Assembly (NCBI GenBank): GCA_937928735.1
Contig: CALFVF010000029.1
Span: forward strand, 34,352-98,351
Direction of reading: 5' to 3'
Source of the DNA: an uncultured Verrucomicrobiales bacterium
Lineage (GTDB): Bacteria > Verrucomicrobiota > Verrucomicrobiia > Verrucomicrobiales > Akkermansiaceae
Length of the DNA stretch: 64,000 bases
Part shown: positions 23,720 to 33,083 of the stretch, one piece after another
Position numbering within the stretch: position 1 is the first letter of the stretch
Layout of the letters: each line of letters opens with the position of its first letter
Notes under the pieces: generated by a model
What the model saw: only the letters and a program-made list of their open reading frames with translations
Told to the model about the DNA's origin: nothing
Database searches by the model: none
Position numbers and translations under genes: made by a program

Positions 23720-24388
23720 ATGGCAGAAGAGCAAAACACCCAAGCAGAGAGCAAAGACGATGCCATACTCAAGCAGGCATATGCTGCCACGCGCAAAAGT
23801 CTAATTGCGCGCCTGGATAATTGGGAAGATCAGCGCACATGGGATGAATTCTACCAGACCTATTGGAGATTAATATACGCTGTCGCGATCAAGTCGGGGC
23901 TGCGCTCTGAGGAAGCCTTTGATTGTGTGCAAGAAACAATTTTGTCGATTGCGAAGCAGAGTAAGAAAAAGCTCTATGACCCCTCACAGGGATCTTTTAA
24001 AGCCTGGCTGATGAACATGACACGCTGGCGGATCAATGATCAGTTCAGAAAGCGAAAGAAGGACACCGCAATGGCTGCGAATTTTGAGGACGATGGTCGA
24101 AAGACCGCTGTGATTGATCGTGTGGAGGATCCGAATGGCGAAGTTCTGGATCGTCTCTGGGAAGTGGAGTGGAAAAAGAATCTAGCAGATGCGGCTCTCT
24201 CTAAGGTGAAAACGCAAGTTTCGCCGAAGCAATACCAGATTTTTGACTATTATGTCATTAAGGGATGGGACGCAAAAAAAGTACAAGAACATCTCAGTGT
24301 GAGTATGGCGCAAGTGTATCTTGCGAAGCATCGAGTAGGGAGTGTTCTCAAGCGTGAGCTCGCGAAGCTCGATGGTGATGACGACTAA
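23720..24388 (+). CDS. ECF RNA polymerase sigma factor linked to a kinase
   Basis: A sigma-70 family regulator of about 222 residues. Region 2 is seen in WDEFYQTYWRLIYAVAIKSG, then EEAFDCVQETILSI and the FKAWLMNMTRWRINDQFRKR promoter-melting helix; region 4 is VSPKQYQIFDYYVIKGWDAKKVQ followed by VSMAQVYLAKHRV. I chose ATG at 23720; a GTG at 23690 is the other option. The kinase gene begins inside its last codons. Sigma factors paired with Ser/Thr kinases (ECF-STK groups) are known in Planctomycetes and relatives, where the kinase is thought to control the sigma factor. Confidence 0.88.
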   Translation: MAEEQNTQAESKDDAILKQAYAATRKSLIARLDNWEDQRTWDEFYQTYWRLIYAVAIKSGLRSEEAFDCVQETILSIAKQSKKKLYDPSQGSFKAWLMNMTRWRINDQFRKRKKDTAMAANFEDDGRKTAVIDRVEDPNGEVLDRLWEVEWKKNLADAALSKVKTQVSPKQYQIFDYYVIKGWDAKKVQEHLSVSMAQVYLAKHRVGSVLKRELAKLDGDDD

Positions 24389-26981
24389 AACAATACGGCC
24401 AGAGCCAGAAATTACGGATCATCAAGTTTTCCGAAAAATTGGTGAAGGTGCGTATGGCGAGGTGTGGCTCGCCCAAGCAGTGACGGGGGCGATGCGCGCG
24501 GTCAAAGTGGTGTACCGTGAGGACTTCGATGATGAAGTGGGCTTTGAGCGCGAGTTTGAGGGGATTTTACGCTATGAGCCGATTTCTCGTGATCACCCGA
24601 GCTTGATGAATATCTTGCACGTGGGGCGTAATGAAAAGAAAGGGTTTTATTACTATGTGATGGAGTTAGGGGATGATGTGCACTCTGGCTCAGAGATTCA
24701 CCCCATAGAGTATGAAGCGCGAACTTTGCGCTCCGATATGAAGTCTGCTAAGGGAGAGGTGTTAGATGTTCATTTCTGTCTAGAAACCGGAGAGCGACTC
24801 GCTCTGGCATTAGAGCACTTGCATGAAGGCGGGCTCGCACACCGTGATGTAAAGCCATCTAACATAATCTTTGTCGAAGGGAAAGCGAAGCTCGCTGATA
24901 TAGGTCTCGTGGCAGCAAGAGGGCAGCGCACCTTTGTAGGGACAGAAGGCTTTGTCCCACCAGAGGGGCCCGGTTCTGCGCAAGCAGATGTCTATAGTCT
25001 GGGGAAGGTGCTCTATGAAATGGCGACAGGGAAAGATCGCTTGGAATTTCCAGAGCTACCAGATGAGCTGCCTAGTGGCACAGATCGGAAGCTCTGGTTG
25101 GCACTGAATCAAGTCATCTGTGATATTTGTGACCCGAAGGTCTCACAGCGAACCATTGTCAGTGCCGCTCAGCTAGCGGATGCGATGCAGAGGCTACAAG
25201 AAGGAAAGCGCCTTCACAGAAGACGCAGTGCTCATGCGAAGAAAATGATAACCTATGTGGCTATGGTGACTTGTTTATTGGCGGCTGTCTTTCTCTGGAA
25301 ACCATGGAGTCAAGATTTTGTTAGAAATGAGGAGACAAATAGCCGTGAAGCTGGGAGCACCCAGACGATAGTGGCTCTACCTAGTGAGCCAAAGACGAGT
25401 GTTGTGACGATCAATACCTTTCCCAGTGGCGCTGGAGTGTATGACTTAGAAGGCGAGTTCCAAGGTTACACCCCCTTGGTGGAGGAGATGCAGGTGGGCA
25501 GTGAGTTCACCTATCGATTTGAGAAAGAGGGCTATCGATCCAGTGTCGAGGGCTTCCGAGTGAATAATGTCGAGTACTTTGATCGTATGATTGAGCTCGA
25601 CATCTACCGCCCGCCTGTGGATGGACTTCCATGGTCTGACTCCCTTAATCAAGTCTATCAACCACGTGATGACCACCATATTTCAAACTTCATGGGTGGC
25701 TGGAGGTGGCTGCAGTTCCAGGAGCGTTCAGGGGTCAAGACGGGGCCGAGTAAGTCGATCCAGTATAGCTTATTTGGCAAAGAGCGGGAAATTATTCTAA
25801 CCAGTCAGGCAGACGCGGCGGCCTATTGTCAGTGGCTAACAGATCTAGGTCGCGAGTCAGGGCATCTGAGTGAAGATCACTATATTATAGCGCGTAGGGA
25901 ATTAGAATTCTCAGCGGATCAGTACAGCCAAAGAGATAAGAAAGCGGGCCTGAGACCGTTTCGCTGTGTGGTGAAGCTCATTCCCTATGCGCGCATAGAG
26001 GTGGTCACAGATCCACCAGGGGCAGATGTTTTTATTGAAGGGGAAGCGCGTGGTGTGAGTCCTTGTATTATTGAGAAGCTCAAGCCCGGCTGGGTTGATA
26101 TTACAGTTTCACTTGAGGGCTATGAGCGCTATGAAGAGGGATTTGTGATTAAAAATAACGACTATAAAAATGTTTCTGTTAGTCTGAATCCTAACCACGG
26201 CGTTGTCTTTGGCCGATCCTGGAAAAATGGGCTTGGTCAGACACTGGTGCCGGTGGGTGATATTATGGTCACAGAGCACGAAGTGACAGTGAAGAGCTAT
26301 CGGCGCTTTATTAATCAGAGAAAATACACGCGGCCACGTTCGGCTGATTTTACACAAGAAGATGATCATCCAGTGGTGGGCGTGACTCGCGAGGATGCAG
26401 AGCAGTTCTGTGCATGGTTGACCAGAAAAGAACGCAGAGAGCAGCGTATCGCGACTAATCATAGTTACCGTCTACCAACAGATGATGAATGGAGCACGAT
26501 GGCTGGTATAGAAGAAGAGCGGCTAGCCTCACCGGCGGATCAAGTGAGAGAGTCGTTACTAAATCCCGTGCTTATGAATACATTTAGCTGGGGGAGTCAG
26601 TGGCCAATTGATGAGACGATTGATCCATTCGGTAATGTAGGAGATCTCGCAGCAGCTCAATCAAGTGAAGTCAGCATCACAGAAACACTGCTCAACTATG
26701 ATGATGGATTTATGAATACCTCACCAGTGAAGGCGTTCCGTGCCAATGAGTTTGATCTGTATGGTATGGGCGGAAATGTCCAAGAGTGGGTGCAGGATAA
26801 CTATAACACCACGGGGAGCTACGAGGTGGCTCGGGGAGCTGGCTGGAAGACATATTTAGAGTCGCACTTACGTTTGATTTATCGGGAGGTTTTACCTAAG
26901 GGGCATGCGGATAATCATATTGGGTTCCGTATTGTCCTCATTCGAGAACCTGTGGGCGAGGAAGACATTGGGAATGAGTGA
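24372..26981 (+). CDS. Membrane Ser/Thr kinase with PEGA repeats and FGE-like domain
   Basis: About 869 residues. A cytoplasmic Hanks-type kinase (residues 20-280) has the loop IGEGAYGEV, Lys45 in AVK, HRDVKPSN at 157-164 and DIG (176-178) in place of DFG. One membrane segment follows (about 290-308). Outside are a PEGA domain (VVTINTFPSGAGVY), a partial FGE-like segment ending LRPFRCVV, a second PEGA (IEVVTDPPGADVFIEG) and a C-terminal SUMF1/FGE-sulfatase domain (MGGNVQEWV, RGAGW, HIGFRIV). The FGE active-site cysteines are missing, so it should bind rather than oxidise. It overlaps the ECF sigma gene by about 17 bp, implying the sigma factor is its partner. ATG at 24378 is an equal start candidate. 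Confidence 0.88.
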   Translation: MVMTTKTIRPEPEITDHQVFRKIGEGAYGEVWLAQAVTGAMRAVKVVYREDFDDEVGFEREFEGILRYEPISRDHPSLMNILHVGRNEKKGFYYYVMELGDDVHSGSEIHPIEYEARTLRSDMKSAKGEVLDVHFCLETGERLALALEHLHEGGLAHRDVKPSNIIFVEGKAKLADIGLVAARGQRTFVGTEGFVPPEGPGSAQADVYSLGKVLYEMATGKDRLEFPELPDELPSGTDRKLWLALNQVICDICDPKVSQRTIVSAAQLADAMQRLQEGKRLHRRRSAHAKKMITYVAMVTCLLAAVFLWKPWSQDFVRNEETNSREAGSTQTIVALPSEPKTSVVTINTFPSGAGVYDLEGEFQGYTPLVEEMQVGSEFTYRFEKEGYRSSVEGFRVNNVEYFDRMIELDIYRPPVDGLPWSDSLNQVYQPRDDHHISNFMGGWRWLQFQERSGVKTGPSKSIQYSLFGKEREIILTSQADAAAYCQWLTDLGRESGHLSEDHYIIARRELEFSADQYSQRDKKAGLRPFRCVVKLIPYARIEVVTDPPGADVFIEGEARGVSPCIIEKLKPGWVDITVSLEGYERYEEGFVIKNNDYKNVSVSLNPNHGVVFGRSWKNGLGQTLVPVGDIMVTEHEVTVKSYRRFINQRKYTRPRSADFTQEDDHPVVGVTREDAEQFCAWLTRKERREQRIATNHSYRLPTDDEWSTMAGIEEERLASPADQVRESLLNPVLMNTFSWGSQWPIDETIDPFGNVGDLAAAQSSEVSITETLLNYDDGFMNTSPVKAFRANEFDLYGMGGNVQEWVQDNYNTTGSYEVARGAGWKTYLESHLRLIYREVLPKGHADNHIGFRIVLIREPVGEEDIGNE

Positions 26982-27090
26982 TGGCACGAATTTCACGTTT
27001 CCGCGAGGATGTCGGTAGGTGCTTTTAAAAACAAACATTCAGTATGATTCCACTCGATAGAATGAGGAGTTAGCACTAGAGTGAGACATT

Positions 27091-27495
27091 ATGGTGAATA
27101 TCGATATCCAATATAACGGTCAGCTTCGCTGTCGAGTAGAGCATGCGCCCTCAGCCTCTCAGATCTTTACGGATGCTCCTGTAGATAATCATGGGAAAGG
27201 GGAGAACTTTTCCCCCACAGACTTAATGGCCTCCGCACTGGGGACTTGTATGGCGACTATTATGGGAATTGTGGCAGAGAGGAAACAAATTGACCTCACA
27301 GGCCTGCAGCTCAGTGTGGAAAAATCGATGTCAGCTGATCTACCAAGAAGGATTAGCCGATTAAAAGTAGAGATTCGAGTGCCTAGAACAGTGAAGCAAG
27401 AAGATCGCCAGATTCTCAAGAATGCCGCCCTGACTTGTCCAGTTCATCAGAGCTTGCACGAAGATATTGAAGTGCCCATAGACTGGGTTTACTAA
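27091..27495 (+). CDS. OsmC family peroxiredoxin-like protein
   Basis: A 134-residue protein of the OsmC/Ohr superfamily, thiol peroxidases acting on organic or hydrogen peroxides. The two family cysteines are present, in ALGTCMATIMG and LTCPVHQSL. The PTDLMASALGTC segment is the usual start of the central helix. Cytoplasmic. It stands alone, 109 bp after the kinase gene, and converges with the Mini-III-like gene. Whether it is Ohr, OsmC or the YhfA type cannot be decided by eye; the short length favours YhfA-like. Confidence 0.88.
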   Translation: MVNIDIQYNGQLRCRVEHAPSASQIFTDAPVDNHGKGENFSPTDLMASALGTCMATIMGIVAERKQIDLTGLQLSVEKSMSADLPRRISRLKVEIRVPRTVKQEDRQILKNAALTCPVHQSLHEDIEVPIDWVY

Positions 27496-27522
27496 ATGAT
27501 GATTGTTAGATGTAGGTGGTCT

Positions 27523-27864
27523 CTACTTCTTGCGTGACTTTCGGCTCACGCGAGTGGCTAGCATACGCTGGTAGTTTTTCTCCTGGACTAAGAATTTAGG
27601 GAGTAGATGTGTCTCGATCCACTGAAATGCGGCCTCGAGCCCTTCTGCACTGTAGGTGCGGCCGATTTCTGCTTCCACGGATGTGGGATTTCCATGACAG
27701 CGTAAAAAATCATTGGAGGTGAAGCGGATAAACATTTCGCCATCGAGCACCCCGAATTTATCGAGAATGTATTCACGCACATAGATGTTGAGAACAGCGT
27801 CACCAATCCAGGCTTCTTCTCGTTCTTTGATGATGTCTGCGTCTTTCTTTTTTGGAGCGGCCAT
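27523..27864 (-). CDS. RNase III-like domain protein, Mini-III (MrnC) type
   Basis: About 113 residues from ATG at 27864; the frame is open to 27945, but that would overlap the upstream gene. EEAWIGDAVLNIYVREYIL matches the RNase III core helix (GDAVL with the catalytic Asp), and VEAEIGRTYSAEGLEAAFQWIE matches the second metal-binding helix (EALIGA...GLEAA). Residues equal to E. coli Glu38, Glu41 and Asp114 are not conserved, and there is no dsRNA-binding domain, as in Mini-III, which trims 23S rRNA precursors. End of the kdsB-pyrG-ridA run, 7 bp after the lipoprotein gene. Activity is inferred. Confidence 0.6.
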   Translation of the reverse strand: MAAPKKKDADIIKEREEAWIGDAVLNIYVREYILDKFGVLDGEMFIRFTSNDFLRCHGNPTSVEAEIGRTYSAEGLEAAFQWIETHLLPKFLVQEKNYQRMLATRVSRKSRKK

Positions 27865-27871
27865 GGGAAAA

Positions 27872-28423
27872 TTAGTAGTGAGTTTGGCGGAGTTGTGTTT
27901 CTGAGTCACCATCCCAGTACCCGCTGTCGAGTTCGATGAATACACTGGAGTAGGGAAGAGTGGTTGGAGTCTTGAGGAGGAGAATTTTGTAGTGATTCTG
28001 AGCTTCTCTGAGACTCAGAGTGAGAGCATTGTTTGGGAGTTCAATGATATCTCGGCTCTCAATCACCTCTTTGAGTTGTTCTCGGTGCTGTATGATTCCT
28101 GGAGCATAGTCTTCGGTGAGTTGAGAGACTTCACGGGTGAGGTGGATGCGTGGAGTGACGTGTCCTAGCTCTTCCATAGTGAGAAGGACTTCGTGGAGTA
28201 CCTCAGGTATCGACCCCTCAACGACCATGGACTGAACATGCTGACCACTCGAGTGCGGGTAAGCGGGTTCAGCAATGATGATCCAGTTTTGTGAACCAAG
28301 GAGTGAGAGTTCTCTCTTAAGGTCTTTTTTCCATGGTTCACTGGGTGCAGTGGCGACACATCCTACACTAAGTAGAGCCAATAAATAGGCTATACTGAGG
28401 TAGACTGTGCCGTATCGTTTCAT
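27872..28423 (-). CDS. Putative lipoprotein with RbsD/FucU-like domain
   Basis: About 183 residues from the ATG at 28423 (MKRYGTVYL); a longer frame to 28459 would overlap ridA. A lipoprotein signal is clear: a hydrophobic stretch and LLSVGC lipobox at about residues 18-23. The body reads NWIIIAEPAYPHSSG, then VEGSIPEVLHEVL and a C-terminal LLLKTPTTLPYSSVFIELDSGYW. This order recalls RbsD/FucU sugar mutarotases (IADAxxP, then PGxPxVLxVL, then RTGExxPYANxIL), though here in an exported form. The similarity is by eye. Located between ridA and a Mini-III-like gene. Function unknown. Confidence 0.6.
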   Translation of the reverse strand: MKRYGTVYLSIAYLLALLSVGCVATAPSEPWKKDLKRELSLLGSQNWIIIAEPAYPHSSGQHVQSMVVEGSIPEVLHEVLLTMEELGHVTPRIHLTREVSQLTEDYAPGIIQHREQLKEVIESRDIIELPNNALTLSLREAQNHYKILLLKTPTTLPYSSVFIELDSGYWDGDSETQLRQTHY

Positions 28424-28451
28424 TGTTGAGAGTCCATGTGTTAGAGCTGAG

Positions 28452-28907
28452 TTAATCACTCACCTCAACAACCATATTAATCTCGACAGAGACATTGAGA
28501 GGGAGAGCTGCCGCCCCCATGGCGGTGCGTGAGTGGATTCCTTTATCGCCAAAGATTTCGACTAGTAGATCAGAACAGCCATTGATCACTGAGGGATGGC
28601 CATAAAAGTCAGGTTCTGAGTTCACAAAGCCGTTTACAGTCACGATTTGGACGACTTTCTCAAGGCTTCCGACAGCTTCTTTTATGACGGCTAAGCGATT
28701 CAGTGTGACGAGGCGAGCCGCTTCTTGCGCTGTTTCGATACTAGTGTGTGTGGGGACTTTTCCTTGGTAGTTGTCTTCTAGAGGTGGGATGCCGCCAGCG
28801 AGGAAGAGTAAGTTTCCAGAACGAGTGTAGTTGACGTAGGAGCCAGCTGGAGCGGGAGCTTCTGGTAGTGTGTAGCCGAGTTCTTTGATTTTAGATTCGA
28901 TAGACAT
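28452..28907 (-). CDS. ridA: RidA family protein (YjgF/YER057c/UK114)
   Basis: RidA hydrolyses reactive enamine/imine intermediates made by PLP enzymes. The 151-residue protein has LFLAGGIPP, the NRLAVIKEAVGSLEKVVQIVTVNGFV helix-strand and HSRTAMGAAALPLNVSVEI, where the conserved Arg of the active site falls. It belongs to the longer RidA subgroup (about 150 residues) rather than the 128-residue archetype. Cytoplasmic. It follows pyrG by 46 bp in the same orientation. Confidence 0.9.
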   Translation of the reverse strand: MSIESKIKELGYTLPEAPAPAGSYVNYTRSGNLLFLAGGIPPLEDNYQGKVPTHTSIETAQEAARLVTLNRLAVIKEAVGSLEKVVQIVTVNGFVNSEPDFYGHPSVINGCSDLLVEIFGDKGIHSRTAMGAAALPLNVSVEINMVVEVSD

Positions 28908-28953
28908 AAGAAAATAGGATGAAGGTCAGAGAGTGCTTATAGGGTAGTGTGAA

Positions 28954-30564
28954 TTAGCCTTGTTTTAAAGACGCTTTCACAAAGCCTGAGAAGAGTGGGT
29001 GGGGATGATTTGGGCGGGACTGGAACTCCGGGTGGAACTGGGCACCGATATAGAATGGGTGATCTGATATTTCGACAATTTCCACGAGACCAGTGGTGGC
29101 AGATACGGAGCTGATCGTGAGTCCTGCCGCTTCCATCTGCTCACGGTAATTGGGATTAAATTCGTAGCGGTGGCGGTGGCGCTCAGTGATTACTTCAGAG
29201 CCGTAGAGCTCATGGGCCTTGGTGCCTGGAAGTACTGTAGAGTCACTGGCTCCTAGGCGCATGGTCGCTCCCATGTCCTCGAGACCTTCTTGCTCCGCCT
29301 GAAGAGAGATGACGGGGTGCTGTGTGGCTTGGTCAAACTCTGTGGAATTCGCTTTTTTGAGTTCGCAGACGTGGCGTGCAAATTCGATCGTTGCAATCTG
29401 CATGCCTAGACAAATGCCGAAGTAAGGAATATTGTTTTCACGAGCGAATTTGGCCGCGGTGATTTTCCCCTCAATACCACGGTCACCAAAGCCACCGGGG
29501 ATGAGGATGCCATCAATGTCTCTGAGCAGAGTGGCAGGGCCTTCTTCGGCGAGTTGGGAGGCGTCAATGCGCTTCACGTTGATGCGAGCGTCGTGCGCTG
29601 CTCCTGCGTGGACGAGGGATTCGTAGATCGACTTGTAGGCGTCTTGGAGCTCAGTGTACTTGCCGACCACGGCAATGGTGAGCTCAAAGGTAGGGTTAAT
29701 GACTCGATCGACAAAGTGGCGCCATTGTTCGAGGTCGGGGGTTTCGGATTCAAGGCCGAGGCGGTCACTCACTAGGCGGTCTAGCTTGTCACGGCGAAGG
29801 TCAAGTGGACACTCATAGATTGTGTGCGCGACGTCTCGAAATGCGACGACATTCTTCGCCTCAACATTGCAGAACATCGCGATCTTGGCGCGGTTATCCT
29901 CATCGAGGTCATGTTCTGTACGACAAACAATGATATCTGGCTGTACTCCGATTTCGCGCAGTTTAGCGACAGATTGCTGAGTTGGCTTCGTCTTGATTTC
30001 ACCAGCAGCAGCAATATAGGGCAATAAAGTCACATGGATAAAGCAGACATTGTCTCTGCCGACTTCCAGAGAAAATTGGCGCAGAGCTTCGAGAAAGAGA
30101 TGTCCCTCAATGTCTCCTGTGGTGCCACCTATTTCTGTGATGATGACATCTCCCTTGGTGCGCTCTGTGACTTCTTTGATGCGCTCTTTAATCTCGTCGG
30201 TACAATGCGGGATAAATTGTACGGTTTTACCAAGGTAGTCGCCACGGCGTTCTTTCTTAATGACAGATTCAAAGACTTGACCAGATGTGAGGTTATTAAG
30301 TTTAGAGCATTCACACTGGGTGAAGCGTTCATAGTGACCGAGATCTAGGTCTGTCTCAGCGCCATCAGCGAGCACGTAGACCTCTCCGTGCTGGTAGGGC
30401 GACATAGTACCTGGGTCGACATTCAGATAGGGGTCGAATTTCTGAATGACAACATCCAGACCCCTATGCTCTAGGAGTGTGCCCAGAGAGGCCGCTGCGA
30501 GGCCTTTCCCCAGTGAGGAAACAACACCGCCGGTGACGAAAATATATTTAGTAGGATGAGACAT
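28954..30564 (-). CDS. pyrG: CTP synthase
   Basis: Makes CTP from UTP, ATP and glutamine. The 536-residue protein has the N-terminal synthetase domain ([41 protein letters not shown]) and a C-terminal class I glutamine amidotransferase domain with [12 protein letters not shown], the Cys nucleophile in YFGICLGMQ and the His-Glu of QFHPEF. Length and order are standard. It starts 1 bp after the kdsB stop, a pairing found in many Gram-negative bacteria. Confidence 0.98.
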   Translation of the reverse strand: MSHPTKYIFVTGGVVSSLGKGLAAASLGTLLEHRGLDVVIQKFDPYLNVDPGTMSPYQHGEVYVLADGAETDLDLGHYERFTQCECSKLNNLTSGQVFESVIKKERRGDYLGKTVQFIPHCTDEIKERIKEVTERTKGDVIITEIGGTTGDIEGHLFLEALRQFSLEVGRDNVCFIHVTLLPYIAAAGEIKTKPTQQSVAKLREIGVQPDIIVCRTEHDLDEDNRAKIAMFCNVEAKNVVAFRDVAHTIYECPLDLRRDKLDRLVSDRLGLESETPDLEQWRHFVDRVINPTFELTIAVVGKYTELQDAYKSIYESLVHAGAAHDARINVKRIDASQLAEEGPATLLRDIDGILIPGGFGDRGIEGKITAAKFARENNIPYFGICLGMQIATIEFARHVCELKKANSTEFDQATQHPVISLQAEQEGLEDMGATMRLGASDSTVLPGTKAHELYGSEVITERHRHRYEFNPNYREQMEAAGLTISSVSATTGLVEIVEISDHPFYIGAQFHPEFQSRPNHPHPLFSGFVKASLKQG

Positions 30565-30565
30565 G

Positions 30566-31330
30566 TTATTGTGGTGAATGTGATGATTGGTTGAGAAGGG
30601 CTTCGAGTTCGAGAGCTTGTTCTAAGGTGTCGATTCCACCTGAGGTGTCATCGGTGATGAGGACGCGGATTTGTGCTCCGTGTTCGAGAGCACGAAGCTG
30701 CTCTAGACTCTCTGCGACTTCGAGAGAGGAGGGTGGCCAAGTGACGAATTGCTCAAGAAAACCCCGTTGATAGGCATAGATTCCCTTGTGCCTATAGTAG
30801 GTGTGCTCGAGGGAGGCTTGTCGCTGGTATGGCAGGGGACTGCGCGAAAAATAGAGTGCATTGCCATCGGCACGGAGGACAACTTTGACGACGTTGGGGT
30901 CATCAAGTAAAGCTGGTTGGGAAAAGGGATTGGCAGCTGTGGCTAGAGAAATCTCGGGCTCAGTGATGAGGGTTTCTGCGAGCTTGTCAATGAGGGAGGG
31001 CTCAATAAGAGGCTCGTCTCCCTGAATATTGAGAATCTGAGTGGCCTGGGGGTAGGACTGGAGTGCTTCAGCGATTCTATCTGTACCCGTGTGGTGTGAC
31101 GGAGATGTCATGACTGCCTCACCGCCAAAGGCTAATACGGCATCATAGATCCTCTGGTCATCCGTGGCGACAACACAAGCATCAAGAGACTGGCAGGCCT
31201 GGACACGCTGCCAAACTCGCTCAATCAGAGAGACTCCTGCAATCATGTGCAGGGGTTTTCCTGGAAATCTAGTTGAGGCCCAGCGCGCTGGAATAACGCC
31301 CAAGGTGAATGTACTGTTAATGGGATCCAC
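30566..31330 (-). CDS. kdsB: 3-deoxy-manno-octulosonate cytidylyltransferase
   Basis: Activates KDO as CMP-KDO for lipopolysaccharide synthesis, showing the cell makes an LPS-type outer membrane. The 254-residue protein has the signature [16 protein letters not shown], the [13 protein letters not shown] and [10 protein letters not shown] segments, and NIQGDEPLI. Start is GTG at 31330. It shares an operon with pyrG, which supplies the CTP. The 523-bp region upstream has a long nested inverted repeat. Confidence 0.96.
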   Translation of the reverse strand: MDPINSTFTLGVIPARWASTRFPGKPLHMIAGVSLIERVWQRVQACQSLDACVVATDDQRIYDAVLAFGGEAVMTSPSHHTGTDRIAEALQSYPQATQILNIQGDEPLIEPSLIDKLAETLITEPEISLATAANPFSQPALLDDPNVVKVVLRADGNALYFSRSPLPYQRQASLEHTYYRHKGIYAYQRGFLEQFVTWPPSSLEVAESLEQLRALEHGAQIRVLITDDTSGGIDTLEQALELEALLNQSSHSPQ

Positions 31331-31856
31331 TTCGGGGCTTTAAAGTAGGTAGAAGTCACGGTTTGTTTCAAGAACCAATTGGAAAAGATGTGAAATACTC
31401 TCAAATCTTCATTCCTTCTCAATACCGAGGCTCTCTTCTCGAGAGATCATCGAGAAGAGAGCCCTACGAGTGGTTCTTGTGTTTGGTGGATCAGTAGAGG
31501 GGGGTAGATGGGGGATGGCTGAAGGTTTTGATCAAAGAGTCTCGTGATGGAAGACTTGGTGGGTAGTTTGATTTCTAACAGTTTTGTGTAAATTGAGTCG
31601 ATTGCGAGTACGAAAAGTAATATTTTTTATTCGCTGAGATTTTTAGAAAGTTTTGAATCTATGAAATCAATCTCAGTAGAGAAAACCGAGTTGAATCGCC
31701 TCTAGCCTCCTAGATTTGCGCCCTGAGAGTTCTTTGGAGAAGATTCACAAACTGTGTAATGAGTGAAAGATGCATTGAGAGAGGTGCTAAAGAGCGTGAT
31801 GTGTAGAGTGTTTTAATCAGGGGTTTAAAGAATGGTCTTGTTGAAGTGGATCATTG
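31331..31856. other. Long non-coding divergent region with nested hairpins
   Basis: No credible gene lies between kdsB (minus) and the pseudokinase gene (plus). The stretch contains a large nested inverted repeat (31369-31479) and a second perfect 8-bp pair, CTGAGATT (31634-31641) with AATCTCAG (31669-31676). Promoters for both flanking genes must lie here; none was obvious by eye. Confidence 0.5.
31369..31479. repeat. Nested inverted repeat with perfect 14-bp inner stem
   Basis: Inner arms GGCTCTCTTCTCGA (31429-31442) and TCGAGAAGAGAGCC (31450-31463) are exactly complementary with a 7-base loop. Outer arms CAAGAACCA (31369-31377) and TGGTTCTTG (31471-31479) are also exact. The right side continues into GTTTGGTGGA (31481-31490), a 10-mer also found right after the hairpin at 41409-41501. 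No T-tract follows either strand's stem. Confidence 0.75.
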
Positions 31857-33044
31857 ATGTTAGTCTTGATGTTCCTAACAATGCTGGCACAGGACTTACC
31901 TATATCATCAAAAATATCGACACTTGAGGAGCTCTCAACCAGTCTGCCTGGCTATAGCTTTAAAGAGTTGATAGCGCAGTATGATGTCGGGGCGCTCTAT
32001 CATGCTGTCCAGCTCTCACTAGATCGCGATGTCGCGATAAAGATTTTACCAGCAGATCATCAGTCTGATCCCAGTAAACGACGTGGGTTTTATGAAGAGG
32101 CTCTCGCGATGGGGCAGCTCAGTCACCGTAATCTAGTTTCAGTCTACGACTTCGGTCTACAAGGTGAGTATTACTTCATGATCATGGAGTTTGTGAATGG
32201 TTGCTCACTCTATGATGCTGTGGCAGGAAGTGCCCTAGAGGACACACAGGCTGTAGAGATCATGAGTGCACTCTGTGAAGGTCTAGAGTACGCGCACAAA
32301 TCAGGTGTTTTACACAGAGACATCGAGCCTGCTCATGTGCTGTTGACTATGGAATGTATTCCGAAGTTAACGAACTTCAGCCTAGAAAATGGTTATCACG
32401 CACCATTTTTAAAGAATGCAGAGGGAATGGGTAAAATCAAAAGCTATAAAGCTCCAGAGGTCTTAAGGTCTCTCGCACTACCAGATGAGCGCAGTGATAT
32501 ATACTCACTAGGGGCAGTTTTGTATTTTCTTCTAACATCGGCTGATCCCCAGCCGCAGCGTGTGCCAGCGTCGCATTATACACAGTCTGCTAGAGAGCTC
32601 GATCACATTATTGACAGGGCGATGCACCCAGATGTCTCTATGCGCTATGGGTCTTGTGCTGAGTTAAAACAAGATTTAGAGGCGTTTTTAGAATATCGCG
32701 CAGAGCTTGATGAGTATTACCATAATGGTGGTCATGAGCGAAATGTGGAGAACGCTGGTTTTGGCGCGCCTGAGGCTCCTCAAGTCGGAATTGCTGGAGC
32801 ACAGTTTGTTCATTCGCACCTTCTTCCGATCACCAATGTGGTGAACCCAGCTCCAGCGCTAGGCTCTCATTCTTCATTGAGAACGGAGGATCATCCTCCT
32901 AAAGTTAGTGGAGAACCCTTGATTAAGACACCTCAAAATACGAGCCGCTCGATGGTGATTCCTAGTCAAGAAAGCAAATGGCCAGTTCTATGCTTTAGTG
33001 TACTGCTCCTCGCTGTTGCTACTTTATTAATAGTAGCACTCTAG
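31857..33044 (+). CDS. Membrane-anchored Ser/Thr pseudokinase
   Basis: A 395-residue Hanks-type kinase fold (about 30-285) with one C-terminal membrane segment (about 375-393). The Lys of VAIK (Lys62) and HRD (153-155) survive, as does APE (199-201). But the Gly-rich loop reads YDVGALYHAV, the HRDxKPxN loop is HRDIEPAH (Lys to Glu, Asn to His) and the DFG motif is TNF (172-174), so Mg-ATP chemistry should be lost. The linker (285-370) is Pro/Ser-rich. TTG at 31854 or ATG at 31884 are other starts. It converges on an ECF sigma gene with a 39-bp gap. A scaffold or sensor role is inferred. Confidence 0.8.
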   Translation: MLVLMFLTMLAQDLPISSKISTLEELSTSLPGYSFKELIAQYDVGALYHAVQLSLDRDVAIKILPADHQSDPSKRRGFYEEALAMGQLSHRNLVSVYDFGLQGEYYFMIMEFVNGCSLYDAVAGSALEDTQAVEIMSALCEGLEYAHKSGVLHRDIEPAHVLLTMECIPKLTNFSLENGYHAPFLKNAEGMGKIKSYKAPEVLRSLALPDERSDIYSLGAVLYFLLTSADPQPQRVPASHYTQSARELDHIIDRAMHPDVSMRYGSCAELKQDLEAFLEYRAELDEYYHNGGHERNVENAGFGAPEAPQVGIAGAQFVHSHLLPITNVVNPAPALGSHSSLRTEDHPPKVSGEPLIKTPQNTSRSMVIPSQESKWPVLCFSVLLLAVATLLIVAL

Positions 33045-33083
33045 GGTGTCTGTAGTGGAGTATCGTGATAAGTGGATGTGATC

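Noticed and set aside
24372..26981. C-terminal domain of the kinase as the active FGE for the sulfatases
   Set aside because: The stretch RGAGWKTYLESHLRLIYRE lacks the two cysteines needed for formylglycine formation.
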